NCBI GenBank assembly: GCA_029851415.1
Contig: CM056742.1
Span: 86,666,748 to 86,730,747, forward strand
Length of the DNA: 64,000 nt
Source of the DNA: Eretmocerus hayati
Taxonomy: Eukaryota > Arthropoda > Insecta > Hymenoptera > Aphelinidae
Direction of reading: 5' to 3'
This document shows, in pieces, positions 12,823 through 24,513 of this stretch. Below the pieces are notes generated by a model. It was given only the letters and a program-made list of their open reading frames with translations. It searched no databases and was not told the origin of the DNA. Made by a program: the position numbers and the translations under genes. Numbering within the stretch: position 1 is the first letter of the stretch; each line of letters starts with the position of its first letter.

Positions 12823-12826
<4 letters not shown>
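11254..12826. mobile_element. 1.57 kb non-autonomous foldback element
   Basis: The left end reads TAGGGTGGGCCGAAAAACCACT. The right end on the opposite strand reads TAAGGGTGGCCCGAAAAATC. Inverted homology continues with indels for more than 400 bp on each side. It includes GATACGCTTGGGGTCGGA, GTTGGGTTTCAACTAGTAC and AGCTCATTTTGAAGCTTG. Weaker pairing extends to about 11795 and 12140. No transposase is visible in the ~340 bp loop. A lone related end may occur at 26651 (AAGGTGGGCCGAAGAATGG). Confidence 0.85.
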
Positions 12827-12858
<32 letters not shown>

Positions 12859-12862
12859 AGTC

Positions 12863-13343
12863 ATCTGAGTGTATTGTGGTGCCAATGACCTATCATTTGC
12901 GACCAGATAGAGCTCTGTACTTTGCCGCCAAGTCCCAGGAGAACCGATCCCACAAGATTCATCACGATTCTTCTTCTATATTGATCACGAGTGAATGAAC
13001 AATCTTGATCTGAATCTGGGTTCCGCGAGTTCCGCAAGGATTAAAGTTGTTTCAATGTATTTTTGTGTTAAATACTCATTTTTTGCACCTAAATAGAGCT
13101 CTGATTATTGCATTTAGGTGCGAAAAATGAGTATTTAACACAAAAATACATTGAAACAACTTTAATCCTTGCGGAACTCGCGGAACCCAGATTCAGATCA
13201 AGATTGTTCATTCACTCGTGATCAATATAGAAGAAGAATCGTGATGAATCTTGTGGGATCGGTTCTCCTGGGACTTGGCGACAAAGTACAGAGCTCTATC
13301 TGGTCGCAAATGATAGGTCATTGGCACCACAATACACTCAGAT
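12863..13343. repeat. Near-perfect palindrome, 232 bp arms, 17 bp spacer
   Basis: Arms 12863-13094 and 13112-13343 are reverse complements with only two mismatches found in a base-by-base read (CTTTGCCGCC versus CTTTGTCGCC, and CATTTTTTGC versus CATTTTTCGC). The spacer is AGAGCTCTGATTATTGC. Each arm is one satellite-like unit of the family at 9.45-10.64 kb. The identity is far higher than between other units, so the palindrome is young or is maintained by conversion. Confidence 0.95.
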
Positions 13344-13518
13344 CCGCACCTATTCTGCTGCTGTGCGATATTTTCTCGAATCGAATCGTTTCTGGCTCGA
13401 AATATCGTACCCCCCGTTCCTCGCCGCTTGCCAACGAACGACGATCGATGTATGTGATGTATATCGTACTGCCTCGCTACCGCGCCGCGTGATGTCGAAC
13501 TATGTATGGCTATACAGC

Positions 13519-13519
<1 letters not shown>

Positions 13520-13551
<32 letters not shown>

Positions 13552-13645
13552 TCACACGATATATCTATAGTAGCCAGTGTTCAGCTGACTTTTATATGTA
13601 TATTCACACGATATATCTATGGTAGCCAGTGTTCAGCTGACTTGC
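13520..13645 (+). repeat. TA microsatellite plus ~54 bp tandem duplication
   Basis: A (TA)n tract at about 13520-13546 is followed by two copies of a ~54 bp unit. They share ATTCACACGATATATCTAT and AGCCAGTGTTCAGCTGACTT and differ at one or two sites. Confidence 0.85.
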
Positions 13646-13699
13646 TGTTGCTTGCTGTCTGCTCGCTTGCTGTAGATCGTGCATACGTGGGTTGCGGGT

Positions 13700-16600
13700 T
13701 ACGCAGGGTTGCGAGAGATGCGAATATTTTGTTCATATTAGTTTGATGCGAGTGGCTGTTTCGTAAAGTATCGTGTTAAACTGTGATTTTTGATTTAATA
13801 CACGTGTATGGACTTCAATGCCTGGATAATTAGATGAAGCTTTTGTCCATGATTGACGATGAGAATCACCCTGGCCCAATGGCAGCAATAGGTATTTACA
13901 GCAGACAGCGCGCTTTTGGATATTTAATTGCTGGGGATGATGAGCTTATGGCTTGGGTGAAAGGTTCGGAGCGAATTTGTTGTGATTTTTGTGTCGAGTG
14001 AGATGTGGTGAGATGACATCCTTATTGGAGTACTAATGTGCATTTTGTCATTGTTAGTTTAGTGGTCCACTAGGTTCAACTTACACAAGGACATAGCATG
14101 AAAATAGCTGAGCACATAACACTGAAACAGAGGAGCTGCATTGCTCACATGTTAAACAAAAAGATTCAACAATGTCCAACAATACATGATCAGATGACTC
14201 TCTGCAGGGTACGTAGTCCCTTGATGACTTGATCTAAACCCAGAAAATAGTAACCTGTTTCAAGCAACAGATTGAGACATTTCCAATATTGGATACTGAA
14301 TTGGTTCCTGTAGAATTAGTTCTTTTTTTGTCAACCTTTCATTCAAGAAAGTTGATTTGTGTATGAACAAGTCATACTATGCAACTTGATTTTGAGTTCC
14401 ATAAAGTCTGAAGAGATGATAGCCGAAATGAATTTCTTCTATTGCAAAAGCTTACAGTGGGTCTACGTGTTACCACCGAATGAAATTGTTGAGGTTGTAA
14501 CTTGGATGCATCATCATTGGGTGTGATCAAGTTATGATTTTGAATTTGATTTGCAGGCTAATATAATCCAAAGAGATGATTGTCGAAGTGGATTATTCCC
14601 ATTCCAAGAGCTTACTATAGCCTCATGTGTTACTGCGATATAACACTTACAGGTGGTTACTTTAATGGATTATCATTGGGTGGCTATCACCTTAAGATAT
14701 TTAGCTATCATAATTATTTGAACAAGATTGCAAAATGTGAATGTTGTGAAACATTTCAAGAGAGAGTTTAGATCCGTGATCAAGGAATGAAATATACATG
14801 TTCATACCCCAGCACTCGTAAATGCACAATTTCAATGCCAGATATCAAGTGATGAACCAATATTCAATGTAAATATAAGCAGGACACTGTTGTACTCAAT
14901 TTTTTGGATCCTTTTCGTTGAACCTAGCCTATCAAGGTTGGACATTATTCATAGTTCAACTTGATTGAGATATTCTTTTCATATTTTGATAGGAACTGGT
15001 AACTTTGCTGCTGTGGCTTGGAGATTTATAAAAACATGGAATTCAAGGATTCACATATTCATCCAGTTGCATCTCTGTCCAATTAAAACAACCAATCCCC
15101 AGTAACAACTGAGTTCATTAATTCCCCAATATTTGAATTACGTTACAACAAAGATATGAGTTTGTGTTTGTGGTGAAATGCGATCGACTTTACATCTGGA
15201 ACGTGGTTCAGACTGGTGATACAAAGTTTTATCTGGTAATTTGATTGGAAATATTGAGATATATTAATTATCAGAGAATATAAATAGAAGAATTCCAGCG
15301 ATTACTCATTGACTAATTTCACCAAACAGATTATTAGATCCTGAGATTTGAAGTGTTTGAGAAAAATTCCATAGCTTTTGCTTCCAATATGACGAGAACC
15401 ATTCAGCATTTGGCATTCTTACAAAAAATTTTCAAAGATTGAATTATTAAAGCTACTAACTTTGAATAGATGGATTTTTTGCAATTTCCATTGAAGATAG
15501 TTGAAAATTAACACTAAATGTGTCTCACACGTGTCATTTTTATATCCCAGGAAATTTGAAATGAAATCAGGATGCCTTTGCTTCCTATATCACGAGAACG
15601 ATTCATTCAACTTTAGTCCTTCAAACAGGTGATACTTTATATTTTCAACAAATACATTTTTTTTAAATCTTTACTTCAAACGTAGTATTTCCAAAAAAAT
15701 TACATTGTCGATTGGGACATTAGAATAAAAATTCCACTTTCTAAATCTCAGAATTCACGGCTAGAAGTATTATAATGCATCAAAGGAATATAGGAAAGCT
15801 CTTAACGAGGAGGGTTCAAAAAACGCCAATATAAGCATAATGGAATCTCCGCAAGCCTTAACTTTATTTTGGATGTGTCCGTCGGAATTTTCAAAAGTAA
15901 TCATAAAAGAAGTATGTTTTGTGGACATTTATGTTCTTAACGAATGGCATCAAAATCTGAAGAGTATTCAAAATGCATTACATGGAAAATCAAAATTTCG
16001 ATGAAAAAACTTAATTTTAATTTGGAATATCATTATATTACGTCCTACAATACATTTTTGCAACATCAACAATTTTACGATGGATATCTGTCTTATGACC
16101 ATTTGCAAACGTTTCTGATGGACATGCGTTAGACAAGAATACACGCTTGTTAAAGATTTCATAATTTGCACACTGGCGTGGACGTGAACTTATTTGTCCA
16201 GTTCCAAGTTATTTCCTATGTCAATGCTCCATCCTAATACATGAATTACGTGGATCCTGATACTCAAAGTCTTTAGAGCAAAGATTTTTATTTTTAAGGG
16301 ACAATGTACAGAATTTTACGATGAATATTGTATTCTAACGGTGATTTACTATATTATGGATTTCGAGTAGAGTACGCATTTTCCCTCTCCTAACGACATC
16401 TTAACGCGGATGTCAGGACCTAAATTTCCGTCGCGAAACAGTTATATCCGAAACTCAGAAAGGCGAATAAATCCGTAATATCCCGACGGCCAGTATTCTT
16501 CTATAGAAATTTCTGCCGGGTAGAATAGTCATTCCCAAAACCCAGGAAGTCAAATACATTCGTGAATAGCTACATTCTCCGGCCAACCATTCTGTCGGGC

Positions 16601-19250
16601 AGATATCATCTTCGAACTACAGGAATGCAAATATATCCGCAAATATCCAGATAGGCGAACCAAGAATTCTGTCCATAATAAAGAATCTAGAAATCTTAGA
16701 CCCGGAAAATAAAGTAAACTTGCAAATTAGGAGTGTAAACAATTCCGCTAATACCCACATAATTGTTTCGAAAAATGTGTCTCGTGGAGAATAATTCAAA
16801 AAAATTCAATCCAGACAATCAAGCGAACATACGAATATGTACATTGACACTCAGAGTGAGATTATGTAAGGAAAAAGTCAATCTCACAACTCGGGTAAGT
16901 CGCCAAACTTGGGGAAAATCTGAATACACGAATTGAGCATCTCGTCATTGGAAAATCCTAGATACCCGAGTATACCCAAACGCTCGGTCTGAAAGATTTC
17001 GCATATCCCAATAAGTCTTGAATTCCTATGGAAGATTTTGATCCCATATCTTGAGAATATAGATAGCCCACGAGTAAAAATTGTACGGTATGGTGTTTCA
17101 GATTTGGCTTGGAAATGTGGTGTCGTAGGAAGGAAAGTACAAGTTTTAGTTGGGAAAGACCTCTTGATGTTATTTTGCAAATAAATTTCGGGCAAAGAAA
17201 GACTGATTTTCCATGAGTTTTAAGAACATTCGAATCAGTATTGAACCACAACCCTGGAGCACTCTATCTGGCAACGTCAGGCATTACGATGGGGAAATTC
17301 GAGCTCGAAATAACAATTCACAAACTTGAAATCCGTGCTGAATTGCTCATAGTTTGATGCTTTCACAGGAGTATCAAGACTTGGTAGATTATCAGATCAA
17401 TTGCTTGAGCATCACAATTTCACTTTCATACTTAGATAATGGACGGTCCAGAATTTATCCAGTCTGACAAGAAAATACATTTTCCTGTTCGAATTGAATA
17501 ATTTCCGGATGGTCCATCCAAATTTAATACGTTAACTGATGGAACAGTTCTTCCTTGAAGAATCTACTCACTCTTGGATTCACCAACTTACTCAAATTTG
17601 AATCCAAGATAAATTCAACAATATGAATAAGCAATGAAAACTGTTTCATTTTCATTTCTGGTTTGAAAAGATATAAGCTTCGATTACGGTAGATTCTTTG
17701 ATTTATTTAGCTGAGCATTCATAAGTACATGGATCTTGGTACTGCATTTAGACATAAATCCCAAGTGAACATTCATAGAGTATACAATGTGTTGTATACA
17801 AGATTTGGAATTCTCTTCAAATCTTAGATTTTTGAGCAGTAATTAAACAATGATTCGACATTGAGCGTTCTCATTGTTTTGAAATCGTTAATAATGGGAT
17901 CATATATTCCAAAATTGATCAAGTGCCATTAGAAGAGAATATGTGAAGAAACTACGTCAGATAGTCTGAAACATTTTCGGTTATTTTTACTTCATTTTCT
18001 GACAACAAACGAATGATATCGCACATTGTATAATCCATTCATACGATATGCACGGTTTGATTTTTACCACATTGTCAATGTGTTATTAGATCAATAAGGA
18101 AATAACTTGCAATTGTGGGTAAAAGACATCGATATCAAATGAACTTATATCCACTATATAATCAATTCGCGTCGAAGTCTGGAACACCCTCCGTTCAAGA
18201 TATCTTCCATAAAACCACGATCTCAAATTGTTACGAGCGTGGAATTTCGATGAGCTATATGAGCTTGGGATCTCTCCTTCTGGGTGATCAATGGAGCTAT
18301 CGATAGTCAAAAATAGTACATATACAAGACCACAATTTAAGGTCACCTTGATCTTGCAATCTGGACGGGTCAAGGATAATGTTATGATATCATGCTTCCG
18401 ATTACAAAATGAGTCTGAAAATCGAGGAGATTTCAGTTTCAACGAAAATTCCAAGTTCACAACGGCTCTGAGCTCTCGTGGCTCGATTGATTGACTAGAG
18501 ATAAAGGTATTGTCTCTCGTAAAAATTGTATACGCGCAGAGACTAAGCTTGCGATTTCAGGAAGTATCTGGATTTGAGGGAGTTCTCTAGCAAGTCTGAA
18601 TTCAAAGCTTGCGAAAATCAAACCACACAGTTTCGTAAGTTGACCGATTTAGGATTTTTTTTAGCGAAATCTGACAAATTATTAGAACTTGGACGGGTTA
18701 ATGTAAGTATGATTGGAGTTCCCCAATTCCTAGCCTCGCGATTTTCATCACACTCTTGGAAATATTCCCGAATTTAGTCTCGGGAAAGATGTGAGATGAT
18801 GAATATTCTCCTTAATCTTCATATTCCAAGAACGAAGAGAATCCAAGCTGGCAATTTTGGAGTATATCTGTCAATCTCATATATTACTCGTGACCTCTTG
18901 AGAAAGAACTTTTGGATAATAGTGTGAAATCTACGTTATATTACTCGTGACATCTTACTGGAGAAAGAACTTTCAGATAATAGTGTAAAATCTACGTAGA
19001 GACGAGTGTATCGCCTATTGCGAACGCTATAGGAAATTATAGTCCCATACCATTTAAATGCAGACAAACTCGAATAGAAAATTTATACTGTATAGATGCA
19101 TTAATCCTCGCTTGGAATGAAGGAACCTTGGGAAGATGTGCGGAAATTGAAAGTCAGAGGGTGACTGGTATGTGTTTTTGGGTGCCTATCAACTGATTTT
19201 CGAAAATTTCCAGGAGATGGAGTTCAAGATTGTACCATAACTATCAACTA
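13700..19250. other. AT-rich stretch without supported genes; faint repeats
   Basis: There is no convincing ORF or RNA gene. I see faint degenerate duplications. One is around 14405-14545 versus 14562-14700 (AGAGATGAT-G-CGAA, TTACTATAG-like). Another is 15365-15470 versus 15560-15680 (GCTTTTGCTTCC-ATATGACGAGAACC). A ~115 bp degenerate series lies at 16430-16960 with ATCCG-AATATCC and CCA-NATTCTGTC blocks. A clear 59 bp tandem duplication lies at 18886-19000 (TATTACTCGTGACNTCTT, GAGAAAGAACTTT, GATAATAGTGT). Confidence 0.45.
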
Positions 19251-19334
19251 TGAATATTTGTTTGAAAGATATCTTGGACCAGCAATAAAAATCGCCAACT
19301 TGAACTTTACGCAGTATGAATGCTGGGTGAAGAA

Positions 19335-19865
19335 TCGTGATAGATCTTCTAGTATCGGTCCTGCTCGGCCTTGGCGGCAATGGAGAAAGCTCTCTTTGGG
19401 CGCAAATGACGAATTATTGACACGAAAATACACTCAAACAACTATCTCCATTGCAGAACTCGCGAAACTTCGATTCAGATCGAGATTTTCGGCCTACTCG
19501 TGATCAATATAGTCAAAGAAGCGTGATGAATCTTGTGATGGAATTCGTTGATCACAATATCGGTCCTCCTGGACCTTGGCGGCAATGTACGGAACTCTGC
19601 TTGGGCGCAAATTGTGGGGAATTGACACCGCAATACACTCGAACGACCTTTGTTACTGCAGATTTCGCGAAACCCAGATTTGAATCTCGATCTTGTGATG
19701 AATATAGGTGAAAGTTCGTAGAGGCCCGGCTAAAATCGAGTCTCCCAGTCTTGGCGGCAATGTAAAGAGCTCTGCTTGGGCGCAAATTGTAGGTAATTGA
19801 CACCACAATACAATTTCGTGATTTTCATCATTCCAGAACTCGCGAAACCCTGATCCAAATCATGA
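19335..19865 (-). repeat. Three satellite-like units in reverse orientation
   Basis: Three units of the 9.45-10.64 kb family are read on the minus strand. Repeated blocks are CTTGGCGGCAATG, GAGCTCTGCTTGGGCGCAAA, TTGACACC-CAATACACT and CAGAACTCGCGAAAC. Confidence 0.75.
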
Positions 19866-20024
19866 TTTTTGGCTCAGTTTTGACTAAATAGGTAAAATGT
19901 GGTCTGGATCTGTATGTCCCGCTGGGAATAATTTCACAAAGTCCTGGAATATTTAAAAACGCATAGTTCGACGTAAAATTTCCCGTTCTTTCGATTGACG
20001 TGGTCAGATTTTCCTTGAGTCTCC

Positions 20025-20385
20025 ACCCCCCCCCCAATTCCTCAAGACCCCTCAAAAACCCCAATGAAGACCAAAAACCCCCCGAAATGTGGATTTTCTG
20101 AAAAATACTGGCGATTGTTTTCCGATTTGTCGGACGGAAATCTACAATTTTGTTTATCGTCTTTTTCAGCTCAAAATGCATCCCCTTCGAGTAAAACCAC
20201 ATTGTTGGTCGGCTTTTTGCACATTTCTTTATTCTGGAGGATGCCACCCTCACAGACCGCTCGGAGGCATCTCGAGGGAAAGGGATTCAAAAACTAGATG
20301 TGAACCTACGAAATGACCAATTGCAGAGTCCCAAAATTGTCCGTTTTCCCGGGGCATTAATATTCGCCTGTGGCCTCTTTCTTAA
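20025..20385 (+). repeat. Repeat B, copy 2
   Basis: Homologous to 43205-43575. It starts in a C-rich tract (CCACCCCCCCCCCAATTCC). It continues through ATTTGTCGGAC, AGCTCAAAATGCAT-CC-TTCGAGTAAAACCAC and AGGATGCCACCCTCACAGAC to GGCCTCTTTCTTAATAGTG. Its minus strand keeps an open frame related to the longer ORF at 42867-43436 (blocks VASSR-KK and WFYSKGMHFELK). Its right end overlaps the stop of the Gag-like ORF. Confidence 0.75.
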
Positions 20386-20662
20386 TAGTGCGCACCGCAT
20401 CTAAGTATGCAGTCTCAGTCATACCGAATACATCATCCGCGGTGTGGACGTGAGAGGCAGTTTCCTTGCAGCGAGTAATGGAACGATCTATAGTATAGAA
20501 ATTTTTCCAATAAGACTCTAGTAATTCCAAGCGACGCACATAATCTGCTCGAGTTGGTTTTCGCTCATATTCTTTCTCTTGTTTAGGAGTATTCTCAATG
20601 AAATGAGTGATGCGTGATAACTGGCTATTTGCATCCAGAATAAGCTCTTCGAATTTAACCAT
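20357..20662 (-). CDS. BEL/Pao-type Gag N-terminus, truncated
   Basis: A 101-codon frame starts at an ATG (context ATCCAAAATGG) and has the helical charged pattern of insect LTR-retrotransposon Gag N-termini: QLSRITHFIENTPKQEKEYE, then YVRRLELLESYWKNFYTI, then a short Tyr-containing helix. In full elements this is the start of the capsid polyprotein. The frame ends (GEY, stop) exactly where repeat B begins. The gene was therefore truncated by insertion of repeat B or by rearrangement, and about 90% of Gag-Pol is missing. The leader and probable LTR lie upstream at 20663-21450. BEL/Pao assignment is by resemblance only. Confidence 0.5.
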   Translation of the reverse strand: MVKFEELILDANSQLSRITHFIENTPKQEKEYERKPTRADYVRRLELLESYWKNFYTIDRSITRCKETASHVHTADDVFGMTETAYLDAVRTIKKEATGEY

Positions 20663-21450
20663 TTTGGATGTCTAAGAAAATGAATCACGATCAAAGAGAA
20701 GTCAATTCAAGTCTGAATTGAATTAATGTGGAATACGAAATATATCAAGATCTAGCAGGCTCCGATTTATTCCTAAAGCTGGAGAATCAATCTGTCGAGA
20801 GGCGACTAGATATGAGCCTTGAAAGTACGAAGACTGACGTACTAACTGGAGATTGGACACTCTCGCCTTTGTAAAACAGTGAGCTACCGATGAGTAATGT
20901 GTCACGTGAGCATGGGAATCTCCATATACTTTCAATTCTGTAAGACAAGTGTGTAGACGCACGCGCTTCGAAAACCGCGTGGTCAAGCTGACCTTGCGCG
21001 AGAAATATGCACGGCGATGTCACGTGACGATATGGTTTTGAGGGAATGAAAGTTCTCGTGGCTCGAGATAATTCCCTATACTTGAGCTCAACAAGATGAG
21101 TGCTCAATACAGGTGAGCACAAAAAATACTGTACGGAACGATACAACGTTGCCCAATGTTGAGTACTGCCGTAGGAGAATGCAGCAGCACTACCTCAGCA
21201 AGCAAAGAGAACGAGAGCCACGCCGAGAGAAGATGCTCCGATTTGGCCGGCTGCCCAAGATGGCGGCGAATCGTTGCTACTCGAGGAAGAATGACGAGGC
21301 GTCGCGTTCTTCTCCTCTTGCTCCGACTGCCTCGGGCTCTACGAGCTCGGCTGTGAGGCGCCTCGATGCTCACTGCCAATATCGACGATTTGATCGTCGA
21401 CGCTTCCTTAATTACTGCGATGCAAGCCTCGCTTATTTTTAACGAAGAAG
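20663..21450 (-). other. Possible LTR and leader of the Gag element; GC-rich 5' part
   Basis: This lies upstream of the Gag ATG on the minus strand. It contains an AATAAA (about 20769), CACGTGA motifs and a CpG-rich block at 21160-21420. Several overlapping open frames occur on both strands (to 119 codons) but none has a recognisable domain. LTR boundaries could not be fixed because no second copy is in the window. The GC-rich block could instead be an unrelated promoter-like CpG region. Confidence 0.3.
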
Positions 21451-21758
21451 ATGATCGCTGCTACTAGCTGCCACTCGTGCCGTTTTCATCGCGGCAAGCA
21501 CGCTGAAAGTCTTTCGCACTGTCAGACGCACGCACCAATGCACTGCACATGGAGTAACTGCACTCCCGTTCAAATCCGGCTCGAAGGACCAATGTTTCCG
21601 ATAAAGCTATCGGCTCGAAGTGAGGGCTGGGGGCGGTACCCCGTGGAACCTACGTCATTCAACTACCTAGAAAAAATCTGAAAAAATTCACATAGATCAA
21701 TTATATCAGCCTCCACATGGAAATCATGTCCGCAAAATTACCTCCACTTTAATTTATT

Positions 21759-22597
21759 TTTTTTTTCCTTTTCGAGATCCCCTTGCAGCCTCTTGGGCCT
21801 AGCACGGGGGGCCCCTTTACCACCTTGGTGTGAAGGGTTATGCCCGAATTTTTCCTCTACACATGGATTCCAGCATCCCCGGAGTGACCTACGCCATGGT
21901 TTGCAGCCATGGGATGCCTCTCTCCAATGCCGGTAAGGCCGACATTCCCTGTCTCACGAAGTGAGCCATCGATCCGCTGTACCCTTAGCGCCTCAACAAG
22001 AAGTTTCCGCGCTGTCCGCAGTCTGCGGTGGCCGCGAAAAAAATACAGGGGAAGCAATGGGAGTAGAGCGCGCATGCGCGGACATTGGAGCAAGCCGCGG
22101 GCAGACCTACTCCCACTCTTCCCACTACTTCCCATGTATTTTTTCGCGGCCACCGCAGACTGCGGACAGCGCGGAAACTTCTTGTCGAGGCCCTCAGCGT
22201 TCCCGGAGATAGCCTTTTCATGGGTTGCAAGGCCATGATTTGGTGAGACTCAAACTCCAATGCCGGTAAGGCCGACATACTCCGCACCTCCCCGTGCACT
22301 TAGGAAGGCACGTCAGGTCGGCTTATTAACTCCCTACGTTACCCACCCTCCCCCTGCTTCGCATTCGCCCAAGGCCCGCTAGTCGAACCTCGTGAAATGG
22401 GAAAACCCAGGATTTCTCTGAAGGATAACCCGGGGGAAAACGCCATTCCAAAGCAGGCGGGGTATGATGGGTCTTTTTCCTTTCGAAAAAACCTCAGAAA
22501 AAATTTTCGAGTGATTTCGCTGGGAATCGTACCCACGACCCCTCGAGCAGTGTTGATTCCGAAGCTAGCACGCTACCGACTAAGCCAACACTGCTCT
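21759..22597 (-). mobile_element. tRNA-headed SINE-like retroposon, ~840 bp, with internal hairpin
   Basis: On the minus strand the element starts at 22597 with a Pol III A box (TGGCTTAGTCGG) and a B box (GGTACGATTCC, one change from consensus). It ends in an A-rich tail (plus-strand T-run 21759-21766). It is flanked by a direct repeat: CACTTTAATTTATT (21745-21758) and CACTTTAGTTTATT (22598-22611), 13 of 14 identical. This is the expected footprint of LINE-mediated retroposition. Inside, 21990-22078 and 22125-22195 form a long hairpin (GAAGTTTCCGCGCTGTCCGC and its complement). The block TCCAATGCCGGTAAGGCCGA is directly repeated at about 21932 and 22257, so the body is composite. Confidence 0.75.
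22500..22597 (-). ncRNA. tRNA-like Pol III head of the SINE
   Basis: It contains canonical A and B boxes about 50 bp apart on the minus strand. The 5' end GAGCAGTGTTG can pair with CAACACTGCTC 40 bases later, an unusual 11 bp stem that encloses the A box. A normal cloverleaf does not form, so this is not a functional tRNA. Confidence 0.6.
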
Positions 22598-22957
22598 CAC
22601 TTTAGTTTATTCATGATAAATGGAAAAACACTTGTGTTACTCCGACAGTGATAACTCCTTACAGGTTTAGTTCATAGCTATGGTTGTGGTGTCAAATAAT
22701 TACTCCAGAGCCAATGCAATTTCCTCCACCCTTATATTCCATCAAAATTAATTAATTTGTTCATAATCAACAATAAACATCATTCGGATATCGAGCCTCG
22801 TCAGATGGCTACTGCGCATGCGTCGCGTCGCCCAGCAGAAAAGGAGATTCCTCGAGCATCACTCACATCAGGCGATAACACGGCTGCCGCATCGCGGCCG
22901 TATAGTATACGTGCTTCGGGACTAACGTATAGGTAAGTTTAGCACGTATAGGCCAGT

Positions 22958-22981
22958 CGCCGTACGTTATAACGTACGGCG
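22958..22981. repeat. Perfect 24 bp CpG-rich palindrome
   Basis: The sequence is a perfect inverted repeat centred on TTATAA, built from CGCCGTACG and its complement. It lies in a short CpG-rich island (22840-23180) with other TACG/CGTA and TTCGCG motifs. It could be a protein-binding site or a cruciform-prone site; nothing else is known. Confidence 0.8.
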
Positions 22982-23552
22982 TCTGACGCGAATAAAAATT
23001 CGCGCTAATTGCACCCGTGCGAAAATAGTTTCGCGGGCGTAAACTGACATGCCCGTAAAACTGTATTGATTCTCGCTGCGAGCCTTGTACTCTAGACTTT
23101 TAGACAAAATAAGGGAAATAAAAAATAAATCTACGCTTGCGAAACTATTTCCGCGCGCGTGTGTCTGCGCGAATTTTTACTGTACTGAGGTGCTCAACAA
23201 ACATCCTATGTGTGAGAATCGGCTAGGCTCATTGTTTGCGAAATTTTCCCTTTCCATTGCTTCCCAATAGCCTGTGCGCTTCCTGTTGCGTAAAACAATA
23301 TATATTTATACTTTCTGAACTCGAATCTTAGATAATGTGAGCAAATGCGATGGAAACAAAATATTTCCTAAGTCGAGTCGTATATAGATGATCCTTGCCA
23401 GATGAAGGGAGTAGCGATCTTTTGAAGAGAGTAGTCCGTATCTCATAGTAATAACAGTCGATATGGTTGCCAAGTGCTAAGTTAGTCATTGGTTCAGAAC
23501 ATCAGAACTTCGCAGCCATCTTACTATACCAGCTAGATTATGCCTGCATGGT

Positions 23553-24053
23553 ATCAAGGGGGGAATAGCTAATATTTCATACTGTAGATACTTGACTTAT
23601 AGCTGCGCGTACTGGCTCGTACCTGTCAATACTTGCAGTAGTAATTGCTGCTACCTACAAAGGACGGAATGAGTATGTGATGGATTTGGGAGAGGCGCTC
23701 CGAATGCACGCAACGGTACTTGCCAGTATGTGACGGGCACTGAACGAGTACGTGACGGAATTCTGGAGTCCTCGCTCAGCGAGCCACGTGATAGTAAAGG
23801 CGTGTATGAGCCAAGTACGTTACGCGTACGTGACGGACTCTGAGAGCGGGTCATGGGCTACCATGAGGCAGTAGTTGCGAGCACGTAACAGGTACGGGAC
23901 GAGTAGGTGACGGACTCCGTGAGCGCAGCTAGTCCGATTTAATGTACCTTGAATGGAGGTGTGTCCTGCTGCGTAATTGTCACGTAGTGAATATGTGATG
24001 ACACCAACGTACGCAGCGAGTCAGTAAAGTGCTGTAACAACTGGCATCTTCAG
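23553..24053. repeat. Left arm of a ~500 bp inverted repeat pair
   Basis: Reverse-complement partner of 27985-28808. The arm is rich in a degenerate GAGTACGTGACGGA motif, repeated several times. Shared outer blocks include TGTCAATACT-GCAGTAGTAA and TTGCTGCTACCTACA. Shared inner blocks include GTACCTGTTACGTGC and CACATATTCACTACGTGA on the partner strand. It may be one end of a 5.3 kb element or an independent dispersed copy. Confidence 0.8.
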
Positions 24054-24513
24054 AGGATTGGTATAACGCAAATCAGTAGAGCCTCTCAAAATTTTCCAGC
24101 GAGAGTTTTCATTCAGATTTCGAGTAAACTTGCGATCCATTCGGATAAGAGGGGATGTCTCAAAGTAATTCCCATCTTGTTCGGTCTCCGAGCGACATTT
24201 ACCTTCAGATGTAAGAGTGAGATGCTACAATCAATTGCGAGGTGATTCTCTGCCGCTCGTTTGTTAGCGATGGCTCAATATGTAGTTATCGAAGGAGACA
24301 CTGGTAGGTGTGCTGCAAACATTTATTCAGAGATTGAGTGAAGAAATGCCAATATTCTCGCGTATAAGTTCCAAACAACCGCCCAATGTTATATATTGAC
24401 AATGAGTACAGCAACACCGTTGATATACAAGCAATGCTTTTTCACCGAGGAATTTGATTCCTTTTTTGGAATTCTTTCTCTTGGGAAAATACCTTGTTTC
24501 CGTATTTTCTCAG

